The notes under the pieces: model-generated
Told to the model about the DNA's origin: nothing
The model's database searches: none
Seen by the model: the letters and a program-made list of their open reading frames with translations, nothing else
Program-made: the position numbers and the translations under genes
Part shown: piece after piece, positions 52,942 to 61,638 of the stretch
Layout of the letters: every line of letters begins with the position of its first letter
Numbering within the stretch: the stretch's first letter is position 1
NCBI RefSeq assembly: GCF_023221595.1
Contig: NZ_CP096563.1
Coordinates: 1,160,501 to 1,224,500, forward strand
Direction of reading: 5' to 3'
DNA from: Rhodococcus qingshengii JCM 15477
GTDB lineage: Bacteria; Actinomycetota; Actinomycetes; Mycobacteriales; Mycobacteriaceae
Length of the DNA: 64,000 bases

Positions 52942-53102
52942 TCGTGGATCTGGACTACATACCTGACCGAAGCGTAATGTGAGCCAGCCTCATGTTGTTG
53001 CCGTGATCGAACGGTGACCTGAGAGGCAGGGGCTTATGTCCTGTACGTAACGTGTGATGTCGAATGCGCGTCATCACCAGAAACCAACGAGGAGATCGAT
53101 CA

Positions 53103-54131
53103 ATGGGTAAGCCGATTGCCAGTGTGGCCGGAGGTCGGCAGTCCGTCCTTCTCGGGCTCGGCGTTCACCGCCCGGAGCGAGTCGTGACCAACGACGAGAT
53201 CTGCGAGCTGATCGATTCCACCGACGAGTGGATCCAGACGCGATCGGGTATCAAGTCGCGCCGGTTCTCCGGCGAGGGTGAAGGCATCCTCGCGATGTCG
53301 ATCAGCGCGGCCCGTAAAGCACTGGACGTCAGCGGCATTGCACCCGAGCAGATCGGTGCAGTGATCATCGCGACGTCGACGTGGGACCTGCAGACTCCCC
53401 AGGCTGCGTCCATCGTCGCCCACGAGCTCGGCATCAAGGGTCCGGCTGCTTTCGACGTCGCGGCAGGTTGCGCCGGTTTCTGTACCGCTCTTGCAGTGGC
53501 CAGCGACCTCGTTCGCGGTGGCACGGTTGATCACGTACTCGTCGTCGGCGTCGAGTTGATGAGCGAGGCCACCGAGCCCACCGATCGCAGCGTGCGCTTC
53601 ATCTTCGGTGACGGCGCAGGCGCAGTTGTCGTCGGCCCGAGTGACACCGTCGGAATCGGCCCGGTCGAGTGGGGTTCGGACGGCAGCCAGTCCGACGCCA
53701 TCGTTCAGGAGCCGAGCTGGCTCGACTACACCAAGAACCCGACCGGACCTCGTCCGTGGATCAAGATGGCCGGTACCGCGGTGTTCCGCTGGGCTGCCTT
53801 CGAGATGGGCAAGGTCGCCACCCGCACCCTGGAGAAGTCGGGGCTGGGTATCGAGGACATCGACGCTTTTGTGCCGCACCAGGCAAACCAGCGCATCAAC
53901 GAGGTCATCGCTCGCAGCATGAAGCTGCCCGAGGGCTTCCCCGTCTCCAACGACATCGCCGAGACGGGCAACACGTCCGCGGCCTCGATCCCGCTCGCCA
54001 TGGAGCAGATGCTGCGCGACGGCCAGTGCAAGCCGGGCGACAAGGCATTGCTTCTCGCCTTCGGTGCGGGCCTGTCCTTCGCCGGTCAGGTTGTCGTCAT
54101 GCCGCCGTTGGCTGGAGCAGAATCAGCCTGA
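53103..54131 (+). CDS. fabH: 3-oxoacyl-ACP synthase III (KASIII)
   Basis: 342 residues. Active-site Cys123 in VAAGCAGFCTALAVA, His in AFVPHQANQRINEVI and Asn in IAETGNTSAASIPLAM form the KASIII triad. It condenses an acyl-CoA with malonyl-ACP; in mycolata the enzyme links FAS-I products to FAS-II for mycolic acid synthesis. ATG 53103 has GAGGAGATCGATCA upstream. It stands alone: no other fab gene follows, and a 160-base upstream gap holds the promoter. Confidence 0.92.
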   Translation: MGKPIASVAGGRQSVLLGLGVHRPERVVTNDEICELIDSTDEWIQTRSGIKSRRFSGEGEGILAMSISAARKALDVSGIAPEQIGAVIIATSTWDLQTPQAASIVAHELGIKGPAAFDVAAGCAGFCTALAVASDLVRGGTVDHVLVVGVELMSEATEPTDRSVRFIFGDGAGAVVVGPSDTVGIGPVEWGSDGSQSDAIVQEPSWLDYTKNPTGPRPWIKMAGTAVFRWAAFEMGKVATRTLEKSGLGIEDIDAFVPHQANQRINEVIARSMKLPEGFPVSNDIAETGNTSAASIPLAMEQMLRDGQCKPGDKALLLAFGAGLSFAGQVVVMPPLAGAESA

Positions 54132-54246
54132 TCGTCTCTTGCGCCGAGCGCCTCGAACCCACGGTTCGGGGCGCTCGGTCGTTTCCAGGAGGGCAGTCGT
54201 TTCCGGTCCGGCTCGTCGAACCTCTGCGATGTGGCACTCTGGCGAG

Positions 54247-55863
54247 ATGGTCGAGAGTGTGGGGGAGTCCGAACGTACGGGTGAGACGGGCGGCAGCTTG
54301 GCGAAGATGGGCGGGCACGTGGCGCTCGCCAGCACGGTCAGCCGGATCACCGGTTTCGTCCGCACCCTTGCCCTTGCCGCAGTCCTCGGGATCGCCCTGG
54401 TCAGTGATGCGTACAACGCGGCCAACAGCTTTCCGAACATGGTCTATCAGCTTCTTCTCGGCGGGATTCTCGCCAGTGTCCTGCTTCCGTATCTGACACG
54501 GCAGCGAAGCCGTGGGCGGACGCTCGAACGAGAGCAGACGCAGCGCGTTCTCACTGTGGGAGCGCTTGCTCTTGCGCTCGTGACCGTTGTGGCGGTGCTG
54601 TGCGCGCCGCCTCTGGTCTCGGCCGTGATCGATGATCCGGCTCAACGCGAGCTCACGACGCTCTTCGCGTACTTGCTTCTGCCGGAGATCTTCTTCTACG
54701 GCGTCACGGCGATGATGACGGCTGTGCTCAGCGTTCGATCGGTGTTCGGCGCGCCGGCCTGGGCGCCGGTGATCAACAACGTCGTCCTTCTGGTGACGGT
54801 CGCGGTCTTCCTGTGCATTCCGGGGCCGGTGGCTCTGACTCCCGAGTCGATGACCACCGCGCAGGTTCTGGTGATCGGTATCGGCACTTTGCTCGGGATA
54901 GTGGCGCAAACCGCTGTCGTTGCTCGAGCGCTGCACCGCAACGGTTTTCGGTGGCGCCTTCGCGTGCGGGTCGTGCCGCACACTTGGCGCCCGGTGCGCG
55001 TCGGGGCGCCGTTGCTCGGTTGGGTACTGGTGTACGTCGTAGCCGGTCAGGTCGGTGTGTGGGTGACGATGAAGGTCACTCTCTCCCGTCACGTGTACTC
55101 GATGTACACGCATGCGGATCTGCTGTTTCAGGTGGCGTACGGCATCCTCGGAGTGTCGCTGTTGACGGTGCTGATGCCGCGAATCGCCAGGTCGGTCGCT
55201 GCGGGTGACGACGTCGGTGTCGTATCCGATCTCGGCCGGGGAGCCAGGTATTCGGTGGTGGCGTTGATTCCGGTCACCGTGGCTCTCATGGTGTTCGGCC
55301 CCTCGTTGACCACCCTGATCTTCTTCGGCCGGGTCGACGGCAGTAGCGCCCGGTTGATCGGGACGGCCGTGGCAGTCAGTGCATTCGGGTTGGTGCCCTT
55401 TGCGATGGTCATGCTTCAGCTACGAGTGTTCTACGCCGACAACAATACCCGCACTCCCGCGGTGATAGCCGTGGTGATGGTAGTTGCAAAGACGGCGCTC
55501 GTTCTTCTTGCGTCATTGTCGGCGAGTGACGAAACGCTGATCCTGGCCGTCTGTGCGGCCGGCTCGTTCTCCTACGTGTGCGGAGCGGTGCTCGGTCACG
55601 TCCTGCTTCGAAAGCGATACGGGCTGTTGGGATTCCGTCGGGTGCAGGCGACCGTCGGGAGAATTTCGACAGCGGCAGTTCTGGCAGGAGGTTGTGCGCT
55701 CGCTTTGGTGGTGGCGGTTCAGAACCGAATCCCCGAGCCCAGGCTTGCTGCTGCTATTTCATTGTCGGCGGGTGCGGCCGTAGGTGTCGTCGTCCTGTTG
55801 GGCGCATGCAAGGTCGTCGGCGTTCCCGAGATTCGCCGGGCGCGAGCCCTACTGCTGTCCTGA
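54247..55863 (+). CDS. MurJ-type lipid II flippase homologue
   Basis: 538 residues with about 14 helices. The family opening is clear: ALASTVSRITGFVRTLALAA and SDAYNAANSFPNMVYQLLLG, GGILASVLLPYLTRQRSRG, then the central VSLLTVLMPRIARS-type segment. It is related to the peptidoglycan precursor flippase MurJ but lacks the kinase-like C-terminal extension of the mycobacterial MurJ (Rv3910), so it may be a paralogue for another lipid-linked precursor. Start ATG 54247; the N-terminus before the first helix is only 30 residues. It overlaps the next gene tail-to-tail by 15 bases. Confidence 0.85.
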   Translation: MVESVGESERTGETGGSLAKMGGHVALASTVSRITGFVRTLALAAVLGIALVSDAYNAANSFPNMVYQLLLGGILASVLLPYLTRQRSRGRTLEREQTQRVLTVGALALALVTVVAVLCAPPLVSAVIDDPAQRELTTLFAYLLLPEIFFYGVTAMMTAVLSVRSVFGAPAWAPVINNVVLLVTVAVFLCIPGPVALTPESMTTAQVLVIGIGTLLGIVAQTAVVARALHRNGFRWRLRVRVVPHTWRPVRVGAPLLGWVLVYVVAGQVGVWVTMKVTLSRHVYSMYTHADLLFQVAYGILGVSLLTVLMPRIARSVAAGDDVGVVSDLGRGARYSVVALIPVTVALMVFGPSLTTLIFFGRVDGSSARLIGTAVAVSAFGLVPFAMVMLQLRVFYADNNTRTPAVIAVVMVVAKTALVLLASLSASDETLILAVCAAGSFSYVCGAVLGHVLLRKRYGLLGFRRVQATVGRISTAAVLAGGCALALVVAVQNRIPEPRLAAAISLSAGAAVGVVVLLGACKVVGVPEIRRARALLLS

Positions 55864-57003
55864 GGACAGGAGCGGTACCAGCAGTTCGTCCGGGGTCAGG
55901 GCGCCGTGCTGTCCACGGAGACCGGACAGTCCCGATTCGACCGATCGACGAACGACCGCCACGTCTCCGGAAGCAATGGCGATGACATCGCCGATCCGGC
56001 CGTGATACTCGGAATGTACTGCAGGCCCGAACAATCCCGCGACGATGCCCTCGGATCTGGTCCCGATCCACATGCGGTCACCCAGTTCGGCGCGCCAGCG
56101 GTCCGCAACATCTTGTGCAGCGCCTTCTCTGGTGTGGATGTGCCGGCACCGGGGCTCGCCGGCAAGGGCGAGTACGTCTTTGGACAGCATCGGGGTGTTG
56201 TCGAAGTCGATCTTGTTCTCGTCCAGCACGTCGACCATTCCGTGGTCTGCCGTCACCAGCAATCTCACGTCCGGACCGAGAGCGGCTGCGAGTTGTTCGA
56301 CCAGTCGATCGACAAGCATCAGTTGGAAGATCCACGGCTCGGACTCGGGTCCGTAGACGTGGCCGAGTGCGTCGATCTCGCTGATGTAGCAGTACGTGAA
56401 CGTCCGTTCGGCAGATTTCGACGCCGCCACGGTGCGAGCGAGGAGGTCACCGTATGCCTGGATTCCGGCAAACTGGGCACCGCGCATCCCCGCCCGAGTG
56501 AGGCCGCTGCCGTCGAACTTGGACGGAACGACGGTGGTGACGGTGATTCCGGCGGCCGCGGCGCGATCGAAGGTCGTGGCCTGCGGCTGCAGGGTCTCCG
56601 GAACGATGGAGTCGGTCTGAGATTCCTTCTTGCCGGCGCTGTGCCAACCCAGCCAGTTGAACACCGAATCGGCTTCTTCGACATAGGACTGGTAGCCGGT
56701 GATTCCGTGCGCTCCCGAGGGCAGCCCGGTCCCCAGCGAGACGATGCTGGTGGCCGTCGTCGTGGGGAAACCTGCCCGTATCGGCGTTCCGGCGAGTGAG
56801 TTCAGGAATGGTGCGTGTTCGGCGTTGCGGGCGAGCAAGTTCGCGCCCATCCCGTCTACCAGCAGAATTACGGTCTTCTTGCTGGGATTCAGATCGAGAC
56901 GGTTTGCTTCGCCGCTTACTCCGAGAGAAGCGAGTACCGACGGCGCAAGCGTCGACAGAGTCGGCTGGGAGTACACATCGAGGAGAGGTGCGGGGGCGGG
57001 CAT
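55849..57003 (-). CDS. Alkaline-phosphatase-superfamily phosphodiesterase (nucleotide pyrophosphatase type)
   Basis: 384 residues. Metal ligands and nucleophile of the superfamily are visible: VILLVDGMGANLLARN, FPTTTATSIVSLGTGLPSGA with the Thr nucleophile, GYQSYVEEADSVFN, then YISEIDALGHVYGPESEPW and VTADHGMVDVLDENKI. It probably hydrolyses phosphodiesters or pyrophosphates; substrate unknown. No signal peptide. GTG/ATG start at 57003. It converges with the flippase gene, overlapping by 15 bases. Confidence 0.9.
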   Translation of the reverse strand: MPAPAPLLDVYSQPTLSTLAPSVLASLGVSGEANRLDLNPSKKTVILLVDGMGANLLARNAEHAPFLNSLAGTPIRAGFPTTTATSIVSLGTGLPSGAHGITGYQSYVEEADSVFNWLGWHSAGKKESQTDSIVPETLQPQATTFDRAAAAGITVTTVVPSKFDGSGLTRAGMRGAQFAGIQAYGDLLARTVAASKSAERTFTYCYISEIDALGHVYGPESEPWIFQLMLVDRLVEQLAAALGPDVRLLVTADHGMVDVLDENKIDFDNTPMLSKDVLALAGEPRCRHIHTREGAAQDVADRWRAELGDRMWIGTRSEGIVAGLFGPAVHSEYHGRIGDVIAIASGDVAVVRRSVESGLSGLRGQHGALTPDELLVPLLSSGQQ

Positions 57004-57097
57004 CCCATGAGATTAGGCGTTGGACGCAGAAAACTGCATACCTTCTGGGCGAGTGTTCAAATCTGTGCGGTCAGATCCGGACATTGCAGATGATCGG

Positions 57098-57133
57098 CGC
57101 GCAGAGACCGCGGACCGGGGCGGCCTCTGCGCG
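57098..57133 (-). terminator. Hairpin after the VOC gene
   Basis: CGCGCAGAG / CTCTGCGCG (9 bp, 18-base interior), 6 bases past the stop of the reverse-strand VOC gene. Confidence 0.6.
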
Positions 57134-57138
57134 GAGAT

Positions 57139-57912
57139 TCATTCCATGATCGTGGAGATCTGGAACTTGGCACCGAGTGGATCGGCAACCGACGCGAGAC
57201 GGCCGAAGGGCGTGTCCTCGGGATCACGCAATACGCTGCCGCCGAATTCGACGACCTTGGCGACGGCAGCATCGGTGTCGTCCGCCCCGAAGTACACCTG
57301 CCAGAACGACGGGACCTCTGCCGGGAGGAACGAGCTGGCATCCATCAGACCGGCGACGACGGTGTCGCCCTGCTTGGCTTGTGAATACCGGAACTCGTCG
57401 CTGTCGCCGATGGACTCGTAAGTCCAGCCGAACACGTCGGTGTAGAACGGCAGGACCGCGGCATAGTTCTTGGACAAGGTCTCGTGCCAGACCGGCGCTC
57501 CGGCCTCGCCCACCAGACCGAAGCCATTGTGCTGATCTGCCTGCCAGATACCGACGACGGCACCGGCCGGATCGCCTACGATCGCCATGCTGCCCTGGGG
57601 GCCGACCTGCATCGACGGCATCATGATCATTCCGCCGGCAGCTTCGGCTTTGGACGCCGACGCCGCCGCATCAGTAGAGGAGATGTAGGTGGTCCAGACG
57701 TTGCCGTACGGGTTTCCCTCCTGCTGGGGCCCGAGCCCGGCGATGGGCTGCCCGTCTTTGCTGAAGATCGCGTAACCGCCGTACTGCGGGTCGTCGTTTG
57801 TGTCAGCCTGCCAGCCGAACACGTTGGTGTAGAAGGATTTGGCAACCTCGGTGTCGGAGCTGGTGAGGTCGATCCAACAGGGTGTTCCGTCGAGCGCTGT
57901 GCGTGCGGGCAT
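57139..57912 (-). CDS. Two-domain VOC (glyoxalase-fold) protein
   Basis: 257 residues formed by two VOC modules of about 125 each: PCWIDLTSSDTEVAKSFYTN with VFGWQADTNDD, and PVWHETLSKNYAAVLPFYTD with VFGWTYESIGD. The internal duplication is a family feature. Candidates are a metal-dependent lyase/dioxygenase or a ligand-binding (for example hydroxylase-like) protein; the metal His/Glu set is incomplete in the first module, so catalysis is uncertain. AAGGAGAG lies 7 bases upstream of ATG 57912. Confidence 0.88.
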   Translation of the reverse strand: MPARTALDGTPCWIDLTSSDTEVAKSFYTNVFGWQADTNDDPQYGGYAIFSKDGQPIAGLGPQQEGNPYGNVWTTYISSTDAAASASKAEAAGGMIMMPSMQVGPQGSMAIVGDPAGAVVGIWQADQHNGFGLVGEAGAPVWHETLSKNYAAVLPFYTDVFGWTYESIGDSDEFRYSQAKQGDTVVAGLMDASSFLPAEVPSFWQVYFGADDTDAAVAKVVEFGGSVLRDPEDTPFGRLASVADPLGAKFQISTIME

Positions 57913-58175
57913 CTGAAAACTCTCCTTAACCGAAACGGATACACAAGCAGGGGACGCGGAAATGCTTGGCCGAGGAAGGCCTGAATCTCACGCTACGCGC
58001 GTACCCCGACACATTCCCAGGGTTCGAGAGCTTTGGGGTATGTGACCGTTTCGCGTTCCCCGGTGGGCCGGACCTGCCAACGCAGACGACCGCCGAATCG
58101 TTCTTGATACTCCGAAGTTTATGGGGCACTTGCTCGATCGGCGAGGCCGTTCCGCGGGTGTAGTGCCGGTACGTG
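57913..58175. other. Intergenic gap with no supported gene
   Basis: 263 bases between two reverse-strand genes. Open frames here lack ribosome-binding sites. The VOC promoter should lie in it; I see no convincing hairpin after the downstream hydrolase gene either. Confidence 0.5.
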
Positions 58176-59120
58176 TCAGCTCCTGATCAGCCCCGTGCGA
58201 TCGAGCCACGCGAGCGCATGACGGGTGAACTCGTCCGGAATCTCCAATTGTGGGGTGTGGCCGGTGTCGCCGAGAATGATGGTGGTCCAGTGTGGATGTG
58301 CAGCAGCGGCTGCCCGTGCGGCCTCGACCGGGACAAGCCGATCGCGATCGCCGTGCATCAGGAGCGTCGGAGTCGTGATCTCTCGCAATGTCTTTCGATA
58401 GGAGGCAGGACGGGCGAGGGTCATCAGCAGTGACCGTGCTGCCTGAAGGAATTCGGCATCCTGGGTAGGTTCGTTGCGGCGAATCGCCGTCAAGGCAGCG
58501 CCCGCGTCGAGGACCGCGGGGTCGGCTCGCGTCGGATCGGCAAAACACAATCTGGTCATCTGAGCGGCCAACTGCCGGTCTGACATCTTTCGGCGTCCGA
58601 AGCCGAGAACCTGCTCACCGACGTACGGCATCGAGTAGAGCGCGAACTGGGCGGCGACGGTCAGATCGGGAAGTTGGACGGGCAGGGGGAGCGCCGGATC
58701 CACCAGGACCAGGCCGGCGACTGATTCGGGACTGGCATGGGTCGACATTGCCGAGACCATTCCGCCCATGGAATTGCCGAACAGGACGGCGGGCTCACCC
58801 ACCACTGTGTCGAGAAAGCGATTCAGAAGTGCTGTGTTGGCATCGACGCCGGTGTGTCGCCCACGGGCAGAGGTGAGTCCGAATCCGGCGAGGTCAAGGG
58901 CGTACACGCGCGTGCGCGCCGCCAGCGCCGGTGCGACCCGCACCCAGTTCAGGTGCGAGCCGCCCAGACCGTGAACGAGCACGATGGGCGGCGCTCCGCT
59001 GGGACCGCCGAAGTCGATCCAGTGAACGTCACCGCCGAGATCGGTGATGTTGCTTGTCCCGCCCCACGGGTGTGTGAGGGTGCTTCCGTCGACGAGTTGG
59101 GCCGAAACAGCGGATTCCAT
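58176..59120 (-). CDS. Alpha/beta hydrolase
   Basis: 314 residues from ATG 59120 (MESAVSAQLVDGSTLTH). HG oxyanion segment IVLVHGLGGSHLNWVRVAP, nucleophile elbow VLFGNSMGGMVSAM, acid in TLLMHGDRDRLVPVE and His in GDTGHTPQLEIP: a complete triad. Substrate unknown; related rhodococcal enzymes act on meta-cleavage products or esters. An alternative ATG at 59192 would lengthen the N-terminus by 24 residues without family support. Confidence 0.85.
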   Translation of the reverse strand: MESAVSAQLVDGSTLTHPWGGTSNITDLGGDVHWIDFGGPSGAPPIVLVHGLGGSHLNWVRVAPALAARTRVYALDLAGFGLTSARGRHTGVDANTALLNRFLDTVVGEPAVLFGNSMGGMVSAMSTHASPESVAGLVLVDPALPLPVQLPDLTVAAQFALYSMPYVGEQVLGFGRRKMSDRQLAAQMTRLCFADPTRADPAVLDAGAALTAIRRNEPTQDAEFLQAARSLLMTLARPASYRKTLREITTPTLLMHGDRDRLVPVEAARAAAAAHPHWTTIILGDTGHTPQLEIPDEFTRHALAWLDRTGLIRS

Positions 59121-59330
59121 ACATGCCAGGATGCACCGAGGTGTCGTCGTAGTCACGCACTCGTTCCGGTTCGGGATCCGAATATGTGTCATCGATCACG
59201 GCTTCTCAAGAAGCTCAGGAAACGGGCAAAACGGAATTTGACTGGTGTTCAGCACTTTTCGAGGCTGTCGCCGCTTTCCGACGGCCGTGGCGCGCGTCCG
59301 GCGGAGGTCGGTTCGGGCATACTGAAAACC

Positions 59331-59477
59331 ATGTGGTGGATGGTCGGGCTCATTGTTCTGGCCGCCTTGGTTTTGGCATCCGTTCTGGTCGGTTTCGTTT
59401 TCCGCCGCCCGATCGCCGAAGCCAAGTCGGCGGTGCTTGCCTTCGACGACGCCAGCTCTCAGCCCCAGCGCGACTGA
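59331..59477 (+). CDS. Small single-helix membrane protein (48 residues)
   Basis: ATG 59331 to TGA 59475-59477. The first 24 residues are a helix (MVGLIVLAALVLASVLVGFV) followed by FRRPIAEAKSAVLAFDDAS and a polar end, giving a probable N-out/C-in topology by the positive-inside rule. ATG 59340 is an alternative. The ribosome-binding site is weak, so confidence is moderate. It overlaps the 3' end of the convergent SDR gene by 19 bases. Function unknown. Confidence 0.55.
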   Translation: MWWMVGLIVLAALVLASVLVGFVFRRPIAEAKSAVLAFDDASSQPQRD

Positions 59478-60220
59478 CCACCGTCGAGCGGAATTGTTGC
59501 TCCAGTCAGATACGCGGCATCCGGGCCGACCAGGAAAGCCACCGCGGTTCCGATGTCCGCTTCGCAGTCGCCGATCCTCCGTAGCGGAATCCCGGCAACA
59601 AAGGCGGCAGCCTCCTCCGGGCGTGCATCTGCCCACCGCTGCAGCCCCGGCGACGACGCGTGGGGAGCAACCGCGTTGACCCGGATCCCGTCGACGCCCC
59701 ATTCGCATGCTGCCGCGCGACTGAGGGCTCGGACGGATTCCTTCACGGCCGCGTAGCCGCCGTAGCCGGCAGCGTCCCAGCGGACGGCCACGGAGCTGAC
59801 CATGTTGATGATTGCCCCGCCGCCGCGCTCCTTCATGAACGGGTAACAGGCTTGCATGGTTCGCAGAGTCGCGACGGGGCCGGACGTCAATCCGTCGGCA
59901 AGGCGCTCCGGAGTGAGGTCGAGGACGTTGCCGAGCGGGTTGAGGCTGGCGTTGTTGATCAGAATGTCGACGCCGCCGAACAGTTCCACCGTTCGCGCCA
60001 CGGCTCCGGTGATGGAATCCGCGTCGGCGATATCCATAAGTACCGGTTCGGCACGGCCTCCGCGTTCGGCGATCTCGTTACATGTGACGACGAGTTTCGA
60101 CTCAGTGCGGCCCGCGACCGCGACGGAAGCGCCCTCCTTGGCGAGCGCAAACGCAACTCCCTGGCCGACGCCTTGCCCTGCGCCAGTGATCAGGGCCACT
60201 TTTCCATCCAACTTGCCCAC
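59459..60220 (-). CDS. Short-chain dehydrogenase/reductase
   Basis: 253 residues of the classical SDR type. Cofactor loop ALITGAGQGVGQGVAFAL, NNAS motif LINNASLNPLG, catalytic Ser in NMVSSVAVRWDAAGYGGYAA with Tyr-x3-Lys (YAAVK), and VNAVAPHASSPG. NAD(H)/NADP(H)-dependent oxidoreduction of an unknown alcohol/ketone. GTG 60220 is chosen because AGGAGA is 6 bases upstream; ATG 60241 is possible. It is convergent with the small membrane-protein gene. Confidence 0.9.
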   Translation of the reverse strand: MGKLDGKVALITGAGQGVGQGVAFALAKEGASVAVAGRTESKLVVTCNEIAERGGRAEPVLMDIADADSITGAVARTVELFGGVDILINNASLNPLGNVLDLTPERLADGLTSGPVATLRTMQACYPFMKERGGGAIINMVSSVAVRWDAAGYGGYAAVKESVRALSRAAACEWGVDGIRVNAVAPHASSPGLQRWADARPEEAAAFVAGIPLRRIGDCEADIGTAVAFLVGPDAAYLTGATIPLDGGQSRWG

Positions 60221-60425
60221 TGCTGTTCTCCTGCTCGTCATTCAACGGTTCCCGAAGCGTTGTCCGAATCGCGCATTGTTACTCGTGGGTTCCCGCTGGA
60301 TGAGATGTGAGTTACGTCCCACTCAGCGGTGCCGCTTCAATTTTCGGTCGTCTTACGTATATTGTGAGCGCCGTTACATACCGGGCGCGCGGACCGCGTA
60401 CACATTCCATGATGAGGAGCTAGAC

Positions 60426-60575
60426 ATGGCATACACCAGCAGCATTGCAGCCAACGCAACCACCGGACCGCTCACGGACCTGGCCAAGGTTCTCGGCCCG
60501 ATCGCCGGCATCGTTAGCGGCATCGCAGCCGTCGCCACGATTGCTGCACTCTTCGGTGGCAACAGCGCTTCCTGA
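60426..60575 (+). CDS. Predicted 49-residue hydrophobic mini-protein
   Basis: ATG 60426 to TGA 60573-60575, with GAGGAGC 5 bases upstream and a strong terminator 22 bases after the stop: a complete monocistronic gene. It begins MAYTSSIAANATTGPLTDLA and continues KVLGPIAGIVSGIAAVATIA, then ALFGGNSAS. One long Ala/Ile/Gly-rich helix, a single Lys and a single Asp, no cleavable signal. A -10-like TATATT lies at about 60356. Family not recognised. It could be a membrane or mycomembrane mini-protein. Confidence 0.68.
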   Translation: MAYTSSIAANATTGPLTDLAKVLGPIAGIVSGIAAVATIAALFGGNSAS

Positions 60576-60596
60576 TCTGCTTCTGCAGTCAGATTT

Positions 60597-60650
60597 CCTC
60601 CGGCTCGCATTCTGAAGATATTGCCTTCGTGGATGCGAGCCGGAGGTTTA
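60597..60650. terminator. Strong terminator after the 49-residue gene
   Basis: Perfect 14-bp inverted repeat CCTCCGGCTCGCAT / ATGCGAGCCGGAGG with a 22-base interior and a following TTTAT. It can also serve the GT92 gene that ends at 60685 on the other strand. Confidence 0.85.
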
Positions 60651-60684
60651 TCTGCACCTGAATATCTGTGTCTTGCAGGAACAT

Positions 60685-61539
60685 TCAATTCTGTGATACG
60701 TCCATTGCTGCCGGCACATCCACACCTTCTTCGTGGACCTGGGGCCCGAAGTTCGGCAGCGGAGTGAAGTCGAGTGCCGCCTCCGAACCGCGGTAATGGC
60801 GGAAGTAGAAGAGGGATCGGTCGGGCCGCACCAGGCTGTCCGGTTCGCTTGTCTTCCATCCCCAGTGGACGTCTGCTCGCAAAATCTCCGACAGCCTCAG
60901 TATGTTCTTGCAACCATGGCTCTGTAGCCCAAGGCATTTCAATTCCTCGACGTCTCGCAATTGCCCGTCGCGCGTCCACCTGGATTCGTAGACCAGAGCA
61001 TCGAGAACGACGCGGTGCGAACCCGCTTGAGTAACGCCGGCAAGTAGAACCTCCCAGTCCAATCCTGGTGCGTGTTGGAGGTATTCGTCGGCGTCGATGA
61101 ATGCTGCCCATGCGACGGTGTCGCGGTACCGGCTCACGTAATCGACGTACGCCTCTACCTGTCCGTGCACGATCCGACCGTCCGCGTCGCGCGGTTGCCA
61201 GTCGACGATCGTCACCGGAAGGTCGTGCAGTTCTTTGCGGAATGCGACCTGAACTTCACTGTCCGACATCGATCGGGTGAAGGCGCCGTAAGAGTTGCCT
61301 CTCTTGTCCTCGCTGCGGCCGTGCCAACGGTTGAGACTGAATGCGCTTGTCTTGCGGGTGGACCCGACGGAACCGGTGTTGTCGTAGAGAACAACCTCCC
61401 AGCCTTGCTCGATGTGGTGCAGGCACCAGTCCCTGATGAAGGGAAGATGTTCGCGGGGGAGCAGGACCGCAACCACGGCGCGGCGCCCGGCGTCAGAGCT
61501 GTTCGGATGATTCTTCGGATCCGTGATCACCCGACACAC
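60685..61539 (-). CDS. GT92/DUF23-like glycosyltransferase
   Basis: 284 residues. The N-terminus lacks a signal peptide; LPREHLPFIRDWCLHHIEQG and WEVVLYDNTGS match the opening of family-92-type and related GT-A glycosyltransferases, and TVAWAAFIDADEYLQHAPG is the D-x-D-type metal/nucleotide site. The acceptor is unknown. GTG 61539 or GTG 61530; no strong ribosome-binding site. It may use the same terminator as the mini-protein gene. Confidence 0.8.
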   Translation of the reverse strand: MCRVITDPKNHPNSSDAGRRAVVAVLLPREHLPFIRDWCLHHIEQGWEVVLYDNTGSVGSTRKTSAFSLNRWHGRSEDKRGNSYGAFTRSMSDSEVQVAFRKELHDLPVTIVDWQPRDADGRIVHGQVEAYVDYVSRYRDTVAWAAFIDADEYLQHAPGLDWEVLLAGVTQAGSHRVVLDALVYESRWTRDGQLRDVEELKCLGLQSHGCKNILRLSEILRADVHWGWKTSEPDSLVRPDRSLFYFRHYRGSEAALDFTPLPNFGPQVHEEGVDVPAAMDVSQN

Positions 61540-61638
61540 GATAGTGCTCTGCGTGGATGCGAGTTACTCAATGCTGCTCGTGTGAACGGTTGATCGTAGA
61601 ACGTTGACACATTCGGCAATTTGTCTCATAGTCGAGTC

